From Tabrizicola sp. (GTDB lineage: Bacteria > Pseudomonadota > Alphaproteobacteria > Rhodobacterales > Rhodobacteraceae): a stretch of 64,000 nt of DNA. This document shows, piece after piece, positions 24,270 to 33,795 of this stretch; position 1 is the first letter of the stretch; each line of letters begins with the position of its first letter. The notes under the pieces are model-generated. The model ran no database searches, was not told the DNA's origin, and saw only the letters and a list, made by a program, of their open reading frames with translations. The translations under genes were made by a program, and so were the position numbers. The stretch spans positions 186,001 to 250,000 of the forward strand of contig NZ_JAUCZH010000008.1 in assembly GCF_030373185.1 (NCBI RefSeq), written 5' to 3'.

Positions 24270-25031
24270 TCAGCCTGCGCGGGCGGCAAGAACGGCAAGG
24301 CAGGCGGCCTCGGCCAATTGCTGTGCCGCGCCAAGGATGTCGCCGGTCTGCCCGCCGATCCGCTTGTGCGCCGACCGGGCCAGCAGGAGCGTGGCAATTG
24401 TCGCAAGGGCGAGCATGGGCAGGGTGGCAAGGCCGGTGAACAGGAAGGCGATGGCCAACGCCAGCGCTGCCCCGGCAAGCGCCATCTGTCCCGGTGGCTG
24501 CCCGGTGGTGTGCGAAAGCCCCGCGCCCCGGGCGTTGGGCATCGCGGACATGATCAGCGCCATCGGAGCGCGGCTGACCGCCCCGGCGGCGATCAAGGCC
24601 GCCCATGGGCTTTCCAGCGCCAGGATCGTCGCCAGCGCCGACCAGCGCGTCAGCGTGACCAGCATCAGCGCCAGCATGCCGTAGCTGCCGATGCGGCTGT
24701 CCTTCATGATTTCCAGCCGCCGCTCTTTCGTCCAGCCGCCAAACAACCCGTCTGCGGTGTCGGATAGCCCGTCTTCATGCAGCGCACCGGTCATCAGCGC
24801 CATCAGGCCCAGCGTCCCCGCCGCAGTCACCCCCGGCGTCAGGCCAAGCCACAGCGCCACACTGGCAAACCCGGCGGCAATCGCCCCAAGGGCTGCGCCG
24901 ACCAAGGGCCAGGCCCAGGCCGAAGCGGCCCCGCTGCTGCGGTGATCCGGCAAGGGCAGGCGCGACAGAAGCGCGAAGGCCGAAAGCACATCCGGCAAAA
25001 GCCGCGTTGTGATGTCGCGAAGGGGGGTCAA
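24270..25031 (-). CDS. cobS: Adenosylcobinamide-GDP ribazoletransferase
   Basis: CobS joins adenosylcobinamide-GDP to alpha-ribazole in the last steps of cobalamin synthesis at the inner membrane. The 253-residue protein has about six hydrophobic helices and the signature HEDGLSDTADGLFGG with Mg-binding Asp residues, then KDSRIGSYGMLAL. The gene is divergent from cobT, which supplies alpha-ribazole phosphate; the 78 bases between them contain no cobalamin riboswitch. It is followed by ribB after 84 bases on the same strand. Confidence 0.95.
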   Translation of the reverse strand: MTPLRDITTRLLPDVLSAFALLSRLPLPDHRSSGAASAWAWPLVGAALGAIAAGFASVALWLGLTPGVTAAGTLGLMALMTGALHEDGLSDTADGLFGGWTKERRLEIMKDSRIGSYGMLALMLVTLTRWSALATILALESPWAALIAAGAVSRAPMALIMSAMPNARGAGLSHTTGQPPGQMALAGAALALAIAFLFTGLATLPMLALATIATLLLARSAHKRIGGQTGDILGAAQQLAEAACLAVLAARAG

Positions 25032-25109
25032 AGCGGCTTATCCCGGCTGGCGTTCCCGAAGGCTCTGGGGTAGCCCCAACTGCATCAAGGATCAACCGGA
25101 GACACGTCG

Positions 25110-26117
25110 ATGCCGTTCCAGACCCTCGCCGAATTTCGCGACCTTCTGGGCCGGTTTCCGGCACCCGACAGCGCCGCGATTGCGGCTGCCGAGGCGCGTA
25201 ACGGCCAGTTGACCAAACCGCCCGGTGCCTTGGGCCAGCTGGAACGGCTGGCGATCTGGATGGCTGGCTGGCAAGGCACCGACAAGCCACGCGCCGATCA
25301 CCCTCAGATCGTCATATTCGCCGGGAATCACGGGGTTACGGCGCAAGGCGTTTCGGCCTTTACGGCAGAGGTTACCGCGCAGATGGTGGCGAACTTTGCC
25401 CATGGCGGGGCGGCGATCAACCAACTCGCCAAGGCGTTCGGGGCGAAACTTGACGTGCAGGCGCTGGATCTTGACCGCCCGACCGCCGATTTCACCAAAG
25501 GCCCGGCGATGACCGAGGCCGAAGTGGTCGTGGCGCTGCGCCGGGGGTTCGAGGCGGTGGATCCCAAGGCACATATCTTTGTTGCCGGGGAAATGGGGAT
25601 CGGCAACACCACGGTTGCCGCGGCGCTTGCGGCGGCGCTGTTTGGCGGCAGCGGCTGGGCTGGGCGCGGTACCGGGGTCGATGACGCGGGCCTTGCGCGC
25701 AAGGAGGCGGCCGTGATGGCGGGCGTCGCCCGTCACAAGGCGATTCTGGGCGACCCCCTGGAGGTTCTGCGCTGTCTTGGCGGACGCGAGATTGCCGCGA
25801 TGGCCGGCGCGATTGCCGCCGCGCGCATGGCGCGGGTGCCGGTGATCCTTGACGGCTTCATCGCCTGTTCGGCGGCTGCGGTGCTGGCCAAGGCAGCACC
25901 CGGCGCACTGGATCACTGTGTCGCAGGCCACCTTAGCACAGAAGGCGCACATGGGCGCTTGCTGGCAGAACTGGGCAAGGAGCCGCTGTTGTCGCTTGGC
26001 CTGCGGCTGGGCGAAGGGTCGGGCGCGGCATTGGCAATTGGCGTGCTGCAAGGTGCGGTTGCCTGCCATTCCGGCATGGCCACCTTTGCCGAGGCAGGGG
26101 TTTCCGCCGGGGCCTGA
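25110..26117 (+). CDS. cobT: Nicotinate-nucleotide--dimethylbenzimidazole phosphoribosyltransferase
   Basis: CobT moves ribose phosphate from nicotinate mononucleotide to dimethylbenzimidazole, making alpha-ribazole 5'-phosphate for CobS. The 335-residue protein shows [48 protein letters not shown], the GRGTGVDD loop and near the end [14 protein letters not shown], whose Glu is the catalytic base. The name follows the Salmonella system (CobU in Pseudomonas nomenclature). It is divergent from cobS. Confidence 0.95.
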   Translation: MPFQTLAEFRDLLGRFPAPDSAAIAAAEARNGQLTKPPGALGQLERLAIWMAGWQGTDKPRADHPQIVIFAGNHGVTAQGVSAFTAEVTAQMVANFAHGGAAINQLAKAFGAKLDVQALDLDRPTADFTKGPAMTEAEVVVALRRGFEAVDPKAHIFVAGEMGIGNTTVAAALAAALFGGSGWAGRGTGVDDAGLARKEAAVMAGVARHKAILGDPLEVLRCLGGREIAAMAGAIAAARMARVPVILDGFIACSAAAVLAKAAPGALDHCVAGHLSTEGAHGRLLAELGKEPLLSLGLRLGEGSGAALAIGVLQGAVACHSGMATFAEAGVSAGA

Positions 26118-26171
26118 CGATCAAGCCCAGGTTTTTCCTGACGAAAGATCTTGGGCCGCCCAACAGGACAT

Positions 26172-29100
26172 TCAGGCTTTCGGCATCGTCAGCGACAAAA
26201 GCTTGCCGCCCTTCTGATACCGGACTTCGGTTTCGGTGATTGCCTTGATCGTGCCGCCGTCGATCTTGTCGCCGACCCTGACCTTCTTGTAGCTGCCGTT
26301 TGATTGCCGGATCAGCGCATAGCGCCGCGAATCGGTGCCATAGGTACCGATCAGGTTCAGCTTCTTCAGGTTTATCGCCTTGGTATAGGTCGCCTGCTTG
26401 GCAACACTGGCCTTCGTCGGGATCGAGGGCGCGACCTGCGCCGTCTCTGGTTCGTCCAACTCGTCCAGTTCTTCGGGCTTGAGCTCGGGTGCCGGTGCGG
26501 CAGCGGCTGCAACGATGACTTCCGGCTCTGGATCTGCCGCGCGGACAGCGGCGGCCACGGCGGCCTCGACTGCGCGGCTAAGGTCACGCGGGCGGGCGGA
26601 GGGGCGCATCGAAATTGCGACGACCGACGGATTCTGCGCTTCAATCGCGGCGGCGGCGGCAAGCTGCGCTTCGGCCTGAGCGGCCAGCGAGGCACCTTGC
26701 GCGCCAAGGGCCACAACGGCGGGTTCTGCCGCCGGGCGTGAAGCCGAGGCAACGGCGATCACGCTGGCAGGGCGCGGCAAGGGCCGCAGCGTGGCCACAT
26801 CGCTTCCGCCGTCCGTGGCAAGGCGGGCGTCGTCGTCGGCCACTGCGGGGTCGGTCGCAGCGGGAACAAGCCCGGCGGGCCGGGCGCGTGGGCGAAATCC
26901 GGCAAGCGCCGGATCGGCCGGCGCAGGGAGGATTTCGGCGGCTTCCGGCGTCACTTCGCCGGCTGTCACAAGCGAGGCATCTGCCGCCGTGGGGACATCA
27001 GCTGACGCATCGGCAACTGCGCCCGCAGCAGCTTCGTCTGGCAGTTCCTGTGGCAGTTCTTGTGGCGGTGCCGCAGCGGCTGCCAGCGTGGCAGCGGCCT
27101 CGCTGCGCGAGGGTGGCAGCAGCGGTGGCTTTCCGGCGATCAGCATTACCCCTTCAGGTGACAGGATGCCGGCCGGGGTCGGCTTCAACATGCCGTTTGC
27201 ATCAAACTGGTAGACGGTGCCGAAAGGCGGAGGCGGCATCGAGGCTTCGGGCAGTGTGTCAGCGGTGGGGATTGGTGTTGGCAGGGCTAGGGCATCCAGA
27301 GCCGGGGGCGGTGTGTCCATGGCCGACAGGAAGATCTCGTCCTGATCCTCAACCAGCGCGGGGGCTGCGGAAAGCTCGGTCGTGACTGTGGTATCCGGTG
27401 CAGGTTCTGGACCTGCCTCTGGCGCCGGGACAGCGGCAACCTCGGTCAACGAGGACGGCTCTACCTCGGCCAGAGCCTCGGCTTCGGGCGCGGCTACGGT
27501 TTCAACTGCGGTTTCAACTGCGGTTTCGGCCAGCGCGTCTTCCGCGATGGCGTCCTCAGACACTGTGGCCGCGATTTCGGTTGCGGCTTCGCCCGCACTC
27601 GGATCAACGGCTTCGGCCAGAGTGTTCGTCGACGGTTCGGGATCTGCCTGGCCAGCGATCTCAGCAGGCAGGCTCTCGGTTGCCAAGGCCGCGGCAGCAC
27701 CGACAGTGTCGGTCGACGCGGCGGCTTCCGGCAGCGGATCCATCATCCCTTCCGGGTCTTGCATGTCGGCAAGCATTTCGTCGTCGATCCCGGGAACGCT
27801 GTCGGCAACGCCGTTGGTGGTGACATCCACAGTCAGTCCGGTATCGTCGTTTCCACGGGCAAGGTAGAAGGACGACCATGCGCCAACCAGGGCAAGGAAC
27901 AGCAACAGAAGAGCAACCAACACCATGAAGACGATACCCGACCGGTTGCGCGGCGGGGCCGAGGTGCCGAAGGTGCCACCGGGACGGGCAGGTGACTTTA
28001 CGGTCGTCGGACCACCAACCACCGGACGCGGGATATCGCCGACGGCCAGCTTGGCCTTCGGCTTCACGCGTGTCCCGGGAATTGTCGGCGCCGTCACTGG
28101 GCCAGACATGCCCTTTGCGGCGGTTGCGCGCGCTGCGGCTGCACCCAGTTTCGCGCCGGGGCCAGACCCGGCGTCAGATCGGGTGGCACCCTCTACCGGC
28201 CGAGACGGGGCGGGCGGCAAGACCACGCCCGCACCCCCGGCTGCACGGCGGCTGGCAAAGGCCACCATGGCCGCAGAAGGCAATGCGGGCGGCAGATCGG
28301 CGTCCTCATCATCAAGCACATTCGTCGGCTTTTCAGCGGCGGCAGGCCGGTCATCTTCGCCGTCCGGAAACGCGACGGTATCTGTGACATGTGCAAAGGG
28401 GGCTTCGTCCGCGTCGGTTCCGGACGCCGCCGCCACAGGGACGGCCGCAGATGCGGAAGTGTCGGACACCGGGATATCGGCACCGGTCTTGGCAGCGGCA
28501 AATTCCCTGGCCAGTTCCGCTTCCAGGGTATCCTGCAAGCTGGCTTCGCTGGCCAATTCGGGCACCTGACCGCCGGGCAGGGTATCGCCCTGCTGGTCAA
28601 GGTCCGGGGTCAGGGATTCGGTGGTCAGGGGCTGGTCGGTCAAATCTTCGGCGCCAAGGGCTTCTGGTGCCGTTTCCGATCTTTCGGATGAAGCTGGCTC
28701 GAAATCTGGCAGATCGGCGTTCAGTGCCTCTTCCAGCCCGGGCAGCGGGGCGTCATCGGCAAGTGGAGCGGGCGTTGTCGGGGCTGCGGCCTCTGCACCG
28801 CCTGTTCCCGCGCTGGCCGCCTGGGTCTCTGTCGTCACTTCTGCTGGCGCAGCGGAGGGCAATTCGCGGTGCAGGATCGTGACCGGATCCCGGTCGCGTT
28901 CGACCTTTTCGCCGGAGGCAAGGATGCTGGCAGCAGCGGCAGTCGGGCCGAACCAGGCCTCGCCGACAAAGGTGCCTTCCTCGGGGATTGCCACGAAAGA
29001 CACCGGGTTCAGCCGGTGAACGATTGCGAACCCTTCCGCCTCTTCGAGTGTTTCGCGGGCAACGACAGCCACCTTGACCGTCGCGCCCTTGCCTGACCAG

Positions 29101-29411
29101 TCAAACACCAGATCCTCGACGGGATAGGGCGTGCGCCCCTCAAGACCCGCAGCGATCTGCCGGCGCTTTTCGTCGCGGCTTGGACCGGGGGCGTGAACTT
29201 CGGTGTAAAGGATCTGGCTGGCCGGCAGGATGATCTTGGTGGCCATCCCCATCGGCGACAGGCCCAATGCCGTCTTGCGCAGGTAATCCAGCGCCTCTTC
29301 AAGGTCTGGCGCGTCGAAGGCAACTTCGCCTATCAACAGCCAGCCCTTTGGTGTGCGGTGCAAAAGGGCGACAGTGTCGCGGGTCAGGTCGAGTGCGAAT
29401 GTTGGTTTCAT
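26172..29411 (-). CDS. Large bitopic envelope protein: GspL/PilM-like cytoplasmic head, long linker, GspC/PilP-like C-terminal domain
   Basis: 1079 residues with a striking layout. Residues 1-160 (FALDLTRDTVALLHR, TKIILPASQILYTEV, EDLVFDW...VAVVARETLEEA) look like the actin-fold domain of GspL/PilM. Residues 160-490 are Ala/Pro/Asp/Glu-rich with a basic end. One transmembrane helix lies at about 490-517 (GIVFMVLVALLLLFLALVGA). A very long acidic Ala/Pro/Glu linker runs to about 1000. The last 75 residues (LNLIGTYGTDSRRYALI, VRVGDKIDGGTIKAI, VRYQKGGKLLSL) resemble the HR domain of GspC or PilP. No secretion or pilus genes are nearby. The domain assignments are inferences from pattern; the gene itself is certain by length and codon character. 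Confidence 0.75.
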   Translation of the reverse strand: MKPTFALDLTRDTVALLHRTPKGWLLIGEVAFDAPDLEEALDYLRKTALGLSPMGMATKIILPASQILYTEVHAPGPSRDEKRRQIAAGLEGRTPYPVEDLVFDWSGKGATVKVAVVARETLEEAEGFAIVHRLNPVSFVAIPEEGTFVGEAWFGPTAAAASILASGEKVERDRDPVTILHRELPSAAPAEVTTETQAASAGTGGAEAAAPTTPAPLADDAPLPGLEEALNADLPDFEPASSERSETAPEALGAEDLTDQPLTTESLTPDLDQQGDTLPGGQVPELASEASLQDTLEAELAREFAAAKTGADIPVSDTSASAAVPVAAASGTDADEAPFAHVTDTVAFPDGEDDRPAAAEKPTNVLDDEDADLPPALPSAAMVAFASRRAAGGAGVVLPPAPSRPVEGATRSDAGSGPGAKLGAAAARATAAKGMSGPVTAPTIPGTRVKPKAKLAVGDIPRPVVGGPTTVKSPARPGGTFGTSAPPRNRSGIVFMVLVALLLLFLALVGAWSSFYLARGNDDTGLTVDVTTNGVADSVPGIDDEMLADMQDPEGMMDPLPEAAASTDTVGAAAALATESLPAEIAGQADPEPSTNTLAEAVDPSAGEAATEIAATVSEDAIAEDALAETAVETAVETVAAPEAEALAEVEPSSLTEVAAVPAPEAGPEPAPDTTVTTELSAAPALVEDQDEIFLSAMDTPPPALDALALPTPIPTADTLPEASMPPPPFGTVYQFDANGMLKPTPAGILSPEGVMLIAGKPPLLPPSRSEAAATLAAAAAPPQELPQELPDEAAAGAVADASADVPTAADASLVTAGEVTPEAAEILPAPADPALAGFRPRARPAGLVPAATDPAVADDDARLATDGGSDVATLRPLPRPASVIAVASASRPAAEPAVVALGAQGASLAAQAEAQLAAAAAIEAQNPSVVAISMRPSARPRDLSRAVEAAVAAAVRAADPEPEVIVAAAAAPAPELKPEELDELDEPETAQVAPSIPTKASVAKQATYTKAINLKKLNLIGTYGTDSRRYALIRQSNGSYKKVRVGDKIDGGTIKAITETEVRYQKGGKLLSLTMPKA

Positions 29412-29571
29412 GACACGGGTCTAGCACGAATTGTGAAAGCACGGGAACGTGGCCCGGACAGATGGCGAACAACTATAGCAGCTTTTTGCCGAAAGAAAGC
29501 GAAACGGCCAAGGATGTCCTTGCGAGGCGCGTCACAACCCTGAACACTTGACCCAACCGAAGGAGAAACCC

Positions 29572-30261
29572 ATGCGCGTGCTTTCCGCAGTTTTGCTGTC
29601 AGCAGCCCTTGCGCTGCCGCTTCCGGCTATGGCCGAGGATGCCATGCCCCCGATGATCACCGTGACTGGCACCGGAGCCGTCGAGGCTGCGCCTGACATT
29701 GCCACGCTGACCATTGGCGTGACCACGCAGGGCGACACCGCAGCCGATGCGCTGGGCGCGAATACGGTGGCACTTGAAGCGGTCATGGCACGGTTGACAT
29801 CCGCCGGAATAGAGCCGCGCGACATCCAGACCTCCAACCTGTCGCTGAACCCGAACTGGACCGGCTACGAGAACAACAAGCCGACCATTTCGGGCTATGT
29901 CGCGAACAACATGCTTACGATTCGTGTCCGCCAGCTTGATGGTCTTGGCACCGTGCTGGATGCCGCAGTCGCGGATGGGGCGAATACGTTGAACGGGCTC
30001 AGTTTCGGGCTTGCCGACCCTGACCCGGTGCTGAACGAGGCCCGCAGGGAGGCGGTCGCTGACGCCCGCGCCCGGGCCGAACTTCTTGCCTCGGCGGCGG
30101 GGGTGAAACTGGGCCGGATCATCTCGATCAGCGAGGCGGGCTTTGCAAGCGATCCGGTGCCGATGTTCCGCGCCGAAGTCGCAGCCGCACCGGTTCCGGT
30201 TGCGGCGGGCGAGCTTGGCATGTCCGCCAATGTGACGATTTTCTACGAGATCGTCGAATAA
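29572..30261 (+). CDS. SIMPL (DUF541) domain periplasmic protein
   Basis: A 229-residue protein with signal peptide MRVLSAVLLSAALALPLPAMA followed by one SIMPL domain: ITVTGTGAVEAAPDIATLTIGV, GIEPRDIQTSNLSLNPNW, GYVANNMLTIRVRQLD, and AREEAVADARARAELLASAAGVKLGRI in pieces. SIMPL proteins form large oligomers in some bacteria and are linked to oxidative stress and envelope functions; the activity is unknown. The ATG at 29572 has GAAGGAG upstream. A possible terminator follows, so it seems to be monocistronic and divergent from the large envelope protein gene. Confidence 0.9.
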   Translation: MRVLSAVLLSAALALPLPAMAEDAMPPMITVTGTGAVEAAPDIATLTIGVTTQGDTAADALGANTVALEAVMARLTSAGIEPRDIQTSNLSLNPNWTGYENNKPTISGYVANNMLTIRVRQLDGLGTVLDAAVADGANTLNGLSFGLADPDPVLNEARREAVADARARAELLASAAGVKLGRIISISEAGFASDPVPMFRAEVAAAPVPVAAGELGMSANVTIFYEIVE

Positions 30262-30267
30262 GCCGGT

Positions 30268-30315
30268 CCGAAACGGTGGAAAACCATACAGTACCGTCGT
30301 TTCGGCCTTATTTTG
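30268..30315 (+). terminator. Possible terminator after the SIMPL gene
   Basis: CCGAAAC (30268-30274) pairs with GTTTCGG (30299-30305), extended by GGT with ACC across a 3-base bulge, then CCTTATTTTG. The loop is long (15 bases). Confidence 0.5.
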
Positions 30316-30369
30316 CCCAAGTTGGCAGGCAAACGTCATGTCAGGACGCAAGTGCAGGAGACGTCAGGG

Positions 30370-31479
30370 ATGAGGCGCGGCCCGGTCGGTATTGTGGTCG
30401 TCAGCATTGTCTTGCTGGCGGTTGCGGCGGTAGTGGTTGCCCGCCCCGACCTGAGGGAAAAGGTGCTGCCGCCGTCTGCAATCACTTTCATTGAGGGGTA
30501 TGGCGGAGTGGTCGGCGTGGCGCCCGCGTCCAGTCGGGCGGTGCGCGCCGAGGACTCCCCGGCGGATTTGCTGGTTGCATCAGAGGAAGGGCTACAGGCC
30601 CAAGGTCCGATCGCGGCGCGTCCGGGAAACGAGCCGGTCTTCATCAAGGATGTGATCACCGGCTATTCCACCAGCGTCAGTGCGGCAATTCCGGCCGAGA
30701 TCACGACGATCAGACCGATTCTCGGCTGTCTTCTGACGCCGCCGCAACCGGGGACATTGGTTGGACACGCAACCGCGGGGCGCAGCAACTTGCCTCTGGC
30801 CTTGTCCACCTACAATGACCAGCATCTTGCCGAGGCCGTGCAGGCTTTCGTGGACCAGTATCGTGAGGCCGGTATGCCCAATGCCCCGGCAAGCGACCAT
30901 CTGGCCTATGAGATCCATGACGTCGCAGTCACGGAAACCTCGGCGCCTGTCTTTCTGGTGCTGGAAAACCGGCTGGGAAACCGGCTTTGGAACATCCACC
31001 TTGCCGAAGGCGCCCGGATCGAACGCGTGGTTCTGCTGGGGGGCGATCAGGCCGGGGTTGCGAACCTTGATCCTGTAGTGCCGATCGAGGTGATCCTGAA
31101 CAGCGGACTTGCCGCCTGCAATATCGCACCTGCCTATGAGATTGACCCACAGGGCGATGCGCAACTGACCGAGATATATGCCCGGGCTGATGCCTATGAC
31201 ATATGGTTCCGCGACAGTTTCGGCGTTCGTGCCGGACAAAGCCGCGCCGGATTTGACATCGGGACCATTTCGCATATCGGTCCGGTTCCGGGGGACGCCG
31301 AACCCAAGGCGAAATATTCTCCGATCGGAGGTGCCAAGATCCGGACGACACAGGACAAGTTCTTCGAAATCGCCGGTCAGGTGGCCGAGGGCGCGGATTT
31401 TGCTTCTCGGGTCGTGGCGATCGCGACGGCCTTTGCCTTTGGCAATCTGGCAACCCTTGAACAGGGAGTGGACTTCTGA
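30370..31479 (+). CDS. Uncharacterised membrane-anchored protein
   Basis: I do not recognise a named family. From the ATG at 30370 the protein has 369 residues: MRRGPVGIVVVSIVLLAVAAVVVA is a signal anchor after a short basic start, and the rest is extracytoplasmic. Regions of likely order include TAGRSNLPLALSTYNDQH, LAYEIHDVAVTETSAPVFLVLENRLGNRLW and a predicted C-terminal DKFFEIAGQVAEGADFASRV. It has few Cys residues. The stop overlaps the start of the next anchored protein (TGATG), so the two are co-translated and probably work together. The AGGAGACGTCAGGG before the ATG supports this start; a TTG at 30313 is also in frame. Confidence 0.72.
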   Translation: MRRGPVGIVVVSIVLLAVAAVVVARPDLREKVLPPSAITFIEGYGGVVGVAPASSRAVRAEDSPADLLVASEEGLQAQGPIAARPGNEPVFIKDVITGYSTSVSAAIPAEITTIRPILGCLLTPPQPGTLVGHATAGRSNLPLALSTYNDQHLAEAVQAFVDQYREAGMPNAPASDHLAYEIHDVAVTETSAPVFLVLENRLGNRLWNIHLAEGARIERVVLLGGDQAGVANLDPVVPIEVILNSGLAACNIAPAYEIDPQGDAQLTEIYARADAYDIWFRDSFGVRAGQSRAGFDIGTISHIGPVPGDAEPKAKYSPIGGAKIRTTQDKFFEIAGQVAEGADFASRVVAIATAFAFGNLATLEQGVDF

Positions 31480-32255
31480 TGCTGCGCTTGCTCATCGGAA
31501 CCGGTGCGCTGCTGATGGTCGTGGGCTTTGGCGCAGCTGGCTGGCAGGTCTGGCAAGGCCGGACCGATGCTACCCCGGACGAGGTGGCCGAAGAAAATCC
31601 GGGTGGCCTCCAGCAGGCATGGCTGGTGTCGCCGTCTGGCGGGGTCGTGCCGCGTGAGGATGTCGGCGCCTATCTGGTGCAGGAACGCTTCGTTCCCGGC
31701 CGAACTGTGACAATCACCACGACAGCCCCGCTGACCGATCTTCTGTCCGATGGCGAGACACTTCCCGAGACGCCCTACCTGGAAGTTCTCGCCGATATTC
31801 GCGCCCCCAAGGCTGCCGACGGTCTGTGCAAGGTTCTTGTGGCGCGCGTGGCGCAGGATTGTGCGATCCTTTCGGCGCGGGTGGTGCCAGGCAGTGTCGA
31901 TGCCCTGCGTGGGACCGCAGCATTCCGGATTGAACTGGTCTACCGGCTCAGGCCTGAGGCGGCGGATCTGCCGGACCTTGCGGCCAATGTGCTGCAAACC
32001 GAATGGTTGAGCCTTGATCTTGACCCGAGTGCGGCCGAAGCGCCCACCGCCGAGGCTGCGCTTGCCGCGATTGTCGATGCGGCAAGCGTAGCTTGTGGCG
32101 GAAAGGCTGCGGCGCAAACCTGCCGGATCATGCGTCTTGCGCTGGAATGGCCTGCGGGCAGCGGACCCAATGCAAAGGCTTTGATCGGCTGGCTTGACCC
32201 CTTGCCGGTCGGCATGTTCCCCGCGCCGCCGCTCGATCCCGCGCCCAAAGGCTGA
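31479..32255 (+). CDS. Uncharacterised membrane-anchored protein, partner of the preceding gene
   Basis: A 258-residue protein, also with an N-terminal anchor (LLIGTGALLMVVGFGAAGWQVW) and an extracytoplasmic body. The body contains two Cys pairs (LCKVLVARVAQDC; ACGGKAAAQTC) that could form disulfides. It overlaps the upstream gene at TGATG and ends 22 bases from the converging metY. I know no function. The pair lies beside the SIMPL gene and the large bitopic protein, giving a 6-kb stretch of lineage-type envelope genes. Confidence 0.7.
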   Translation: MLRLLIGTGALLMVVGFGAAGWQVWQGRTDATPDEVAEENPGGLQQAWLVSPSGGVVPREDVGAYLVQERFVPGRTVTITTTAPLTDLLSDGETLPETPYLEVLADIRAPKAADGLCKVLVARVAQDCAILSARVVPGSVDALRGTAAFRIELVYRLRPEAADLPDLAANVLQTEWLSLDLDPSAAEAPTAEAALAAIVDAASVACGGKAAAQTCRIMRLALEWPAGSGPNAKALIGWLDPLPVGMFPAPPLDPAPKG

Positions 32256-32276
32256 GCGCGGGACGTTCGGGCAGCG

Positions 32277-33566
32277 TCAGGCCGTCGCCTTTGCCAGTGC
32301 CTGATCCAGATCGGCGATGATATCCTCGACATTCTCGATCCCGATCGATAGCCGGACCACATCCGGCCCCGCCCCGGCCTTGACCTGAGCTTCTTCGGAA
32401 AGCTGGCGGTGGGTGGTCGAGGCAGAATGGATGATCAGGGATCGGGTATCGCCAAGGTTCGCCACATGGCTGAACAGCTTCACATTGTCGATCAGCTTGA
32501 CACAGGCCTCATACCCGCCCTTGACGCTAAAGGTGAACAGCGCCCCCGGCCCCTTTGGCGTGATCTTCTGGGCAAGGTGATAGTAGGGCGAAGACTTCAG
32601 CCCAGGCCATGTCACCGCGCCGACCCGCGGATCTTGTTCCAGCCATTCGGCCACGATCTTGGCGTTCTCGACATGGCGTTGCATCCGAAGGGCCAGCGTC
32701 TCGATCCCCATCAGGGTGTAATGCGCGCCTTGTGGGTTCATCGTCATGCCAAGGTCACGCAAGCCGATGGCGATGGAGTGGAAGGTGAAGGCCATGTTGC
32801 CAAGGGTCGGGTGGAAGACGAGGCCGTGGTAGGCCGGTTCCGGCTGGGAAAGCGAGGGGAACTTGTCCGACGCCGACCAGTTGAATTTGCCTGAATCGAC
32901 CACGATCCCGCCGGTCACAGTGCCGTTGCCGGTCAGGTATTTGGTGGCAGAATGGACGACGAGGGTGGCCCCATGCTCGATCGGGCGGCAGAGGTAGGGG
33001 CTGGCCGTGGTGTTGTCCACGATCAGCGGGATCCCGGCGTGGTCGGCGACCCGGGCGATGGCGTCAAGGTCGGAAAGCGCGCCGCCGGGGTTGCAGATCG
33101 TCTCGCAAAACAGGGCGCGGGTGTCATCGTCGATGGCGGCGGCGATGGCCTTCGGGTCATCGAAATCGACAAACTTTGCCGACCAGCCGAACTTGCGGAT
33201 CGTGTTGGAGAACTGCTGGATCGTGCCGCCGTAAAGCCGGGTCGAGGCGACGACATTGCGCCCCGGGGCCATGATCGGGAACAGCGCCATGATCTGCGCG
33301 GCATGGCCCGACGAACAGCCGATCGCCCCCGCCCCGCCTTCCAGCGCGCAAACCCGGCTCGCCAGCGCCGAAACGGTGGGGTTGGTCAGGCGCGAATAGA
33401 TGTATCCCACCTCTTGCAGGTTGAAAAGCTTGGCCGCGTGATCCGCGTCACGAAAGACATAGGCCGTGGTCTGGTAGATCGGCACCTGCCGCGCACCCGT
33501 CGCGGGGTCGGGCGCGGTGGCGGCGTGGATGGCAAGGGTGTCAAAGCCCATGGGTCTGTCGGTCAT
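32277..33566 (-). CDS. metY: O-acetylhomoserine sulfhydrylase / aminocarboxypropyltransferase
   Basis: MetY uses PLP to make homocysteine from O-acetylhomoserine and sulfide. The 429-residue protein has IYQTTAYVF, YSRLTNPTVSALASRV, the PLP Lys209 in HSATKYLTGNG, and SLGDTRSLIIHSAST-like sequence (LGDTRSLIIHSAST) near the end, all typical of the long MetY subgroup. The ATG at 33566 has AGGGAGGA ahead of it. It is a single gene divergent from the VOC gene. A hairpin CCCCAA/TTGGGG lies about 75 bases upstream, but none of the SAM-II riboswitch signature bases could be found. Confidence 0.94.
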   Translation of the reverse strand: MTDRPMGFDTLAIHAATAPDPATGARQVPIYQTTAYVFRDADHAAKLFNLQEVGYIYSRLTNPTVSALASRVCALEGGAGAIGCSSGHAAQIMALFPIMAPGRNVVASTRLYGGTIQQFSNTIRKFGWSAKFVDFDDPKAIAAAIDDDTRALFCETICNPGGALSDLDAIARVADHAGIPLIVDNTTASPYLCRPIEHGATLVVHSATKYLTGNGTVTGGIVVDSGKFNWSASDKFPSLSQPEPAYHGLVFHPTLGNMAFTFHSIAIGLRDLGMTMNPQGAHYTLMGIETLALRMQRHVENAKIVAEWLEQDPRVGAVTWPGLKSSPYYHLAQKITPKGPGALFTFSVKGGYEACVKLIDNVKLFSHVANLGDTRSLIIHSASTTHRQLSEEAQVKAGAGPDVVRLSIGIENVEDIIADLDQALAKATA

Positions 33567-33795
33567 GATGTCCTCCCTGAACATGTTTGCGGCTGAGGGT
33601 AGGGGAGGATGTGGGGCATGGCAACGGGCAGCACCCCAAGATAGCACATTGGGGCGAAGATAAGGAAATCAATCGTTTGGAGCCACTTTTCGAAAGAACG
33701 TTCGTCTTTGGCGCGGGACGTTGGTGGTAAATCCGTTGCGGCCCGATCTTTGCCCATGCTTTGATCGGCGCACGCAACGCCGAGGAGCAGCGCCG

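Noticed and set aside
25032..25109. Cobalamin riboswitch between cobS and cobT
   Set aside because: The gap is only 78 bases and lacks the B12-box sequence.
33567..33720. SAM-II riboswitch upstream of metY
   Set aside because: The region has a small hairpin, but the conserved pseudoknot bases (TTAAA and GCTAAA type segments) are missing.
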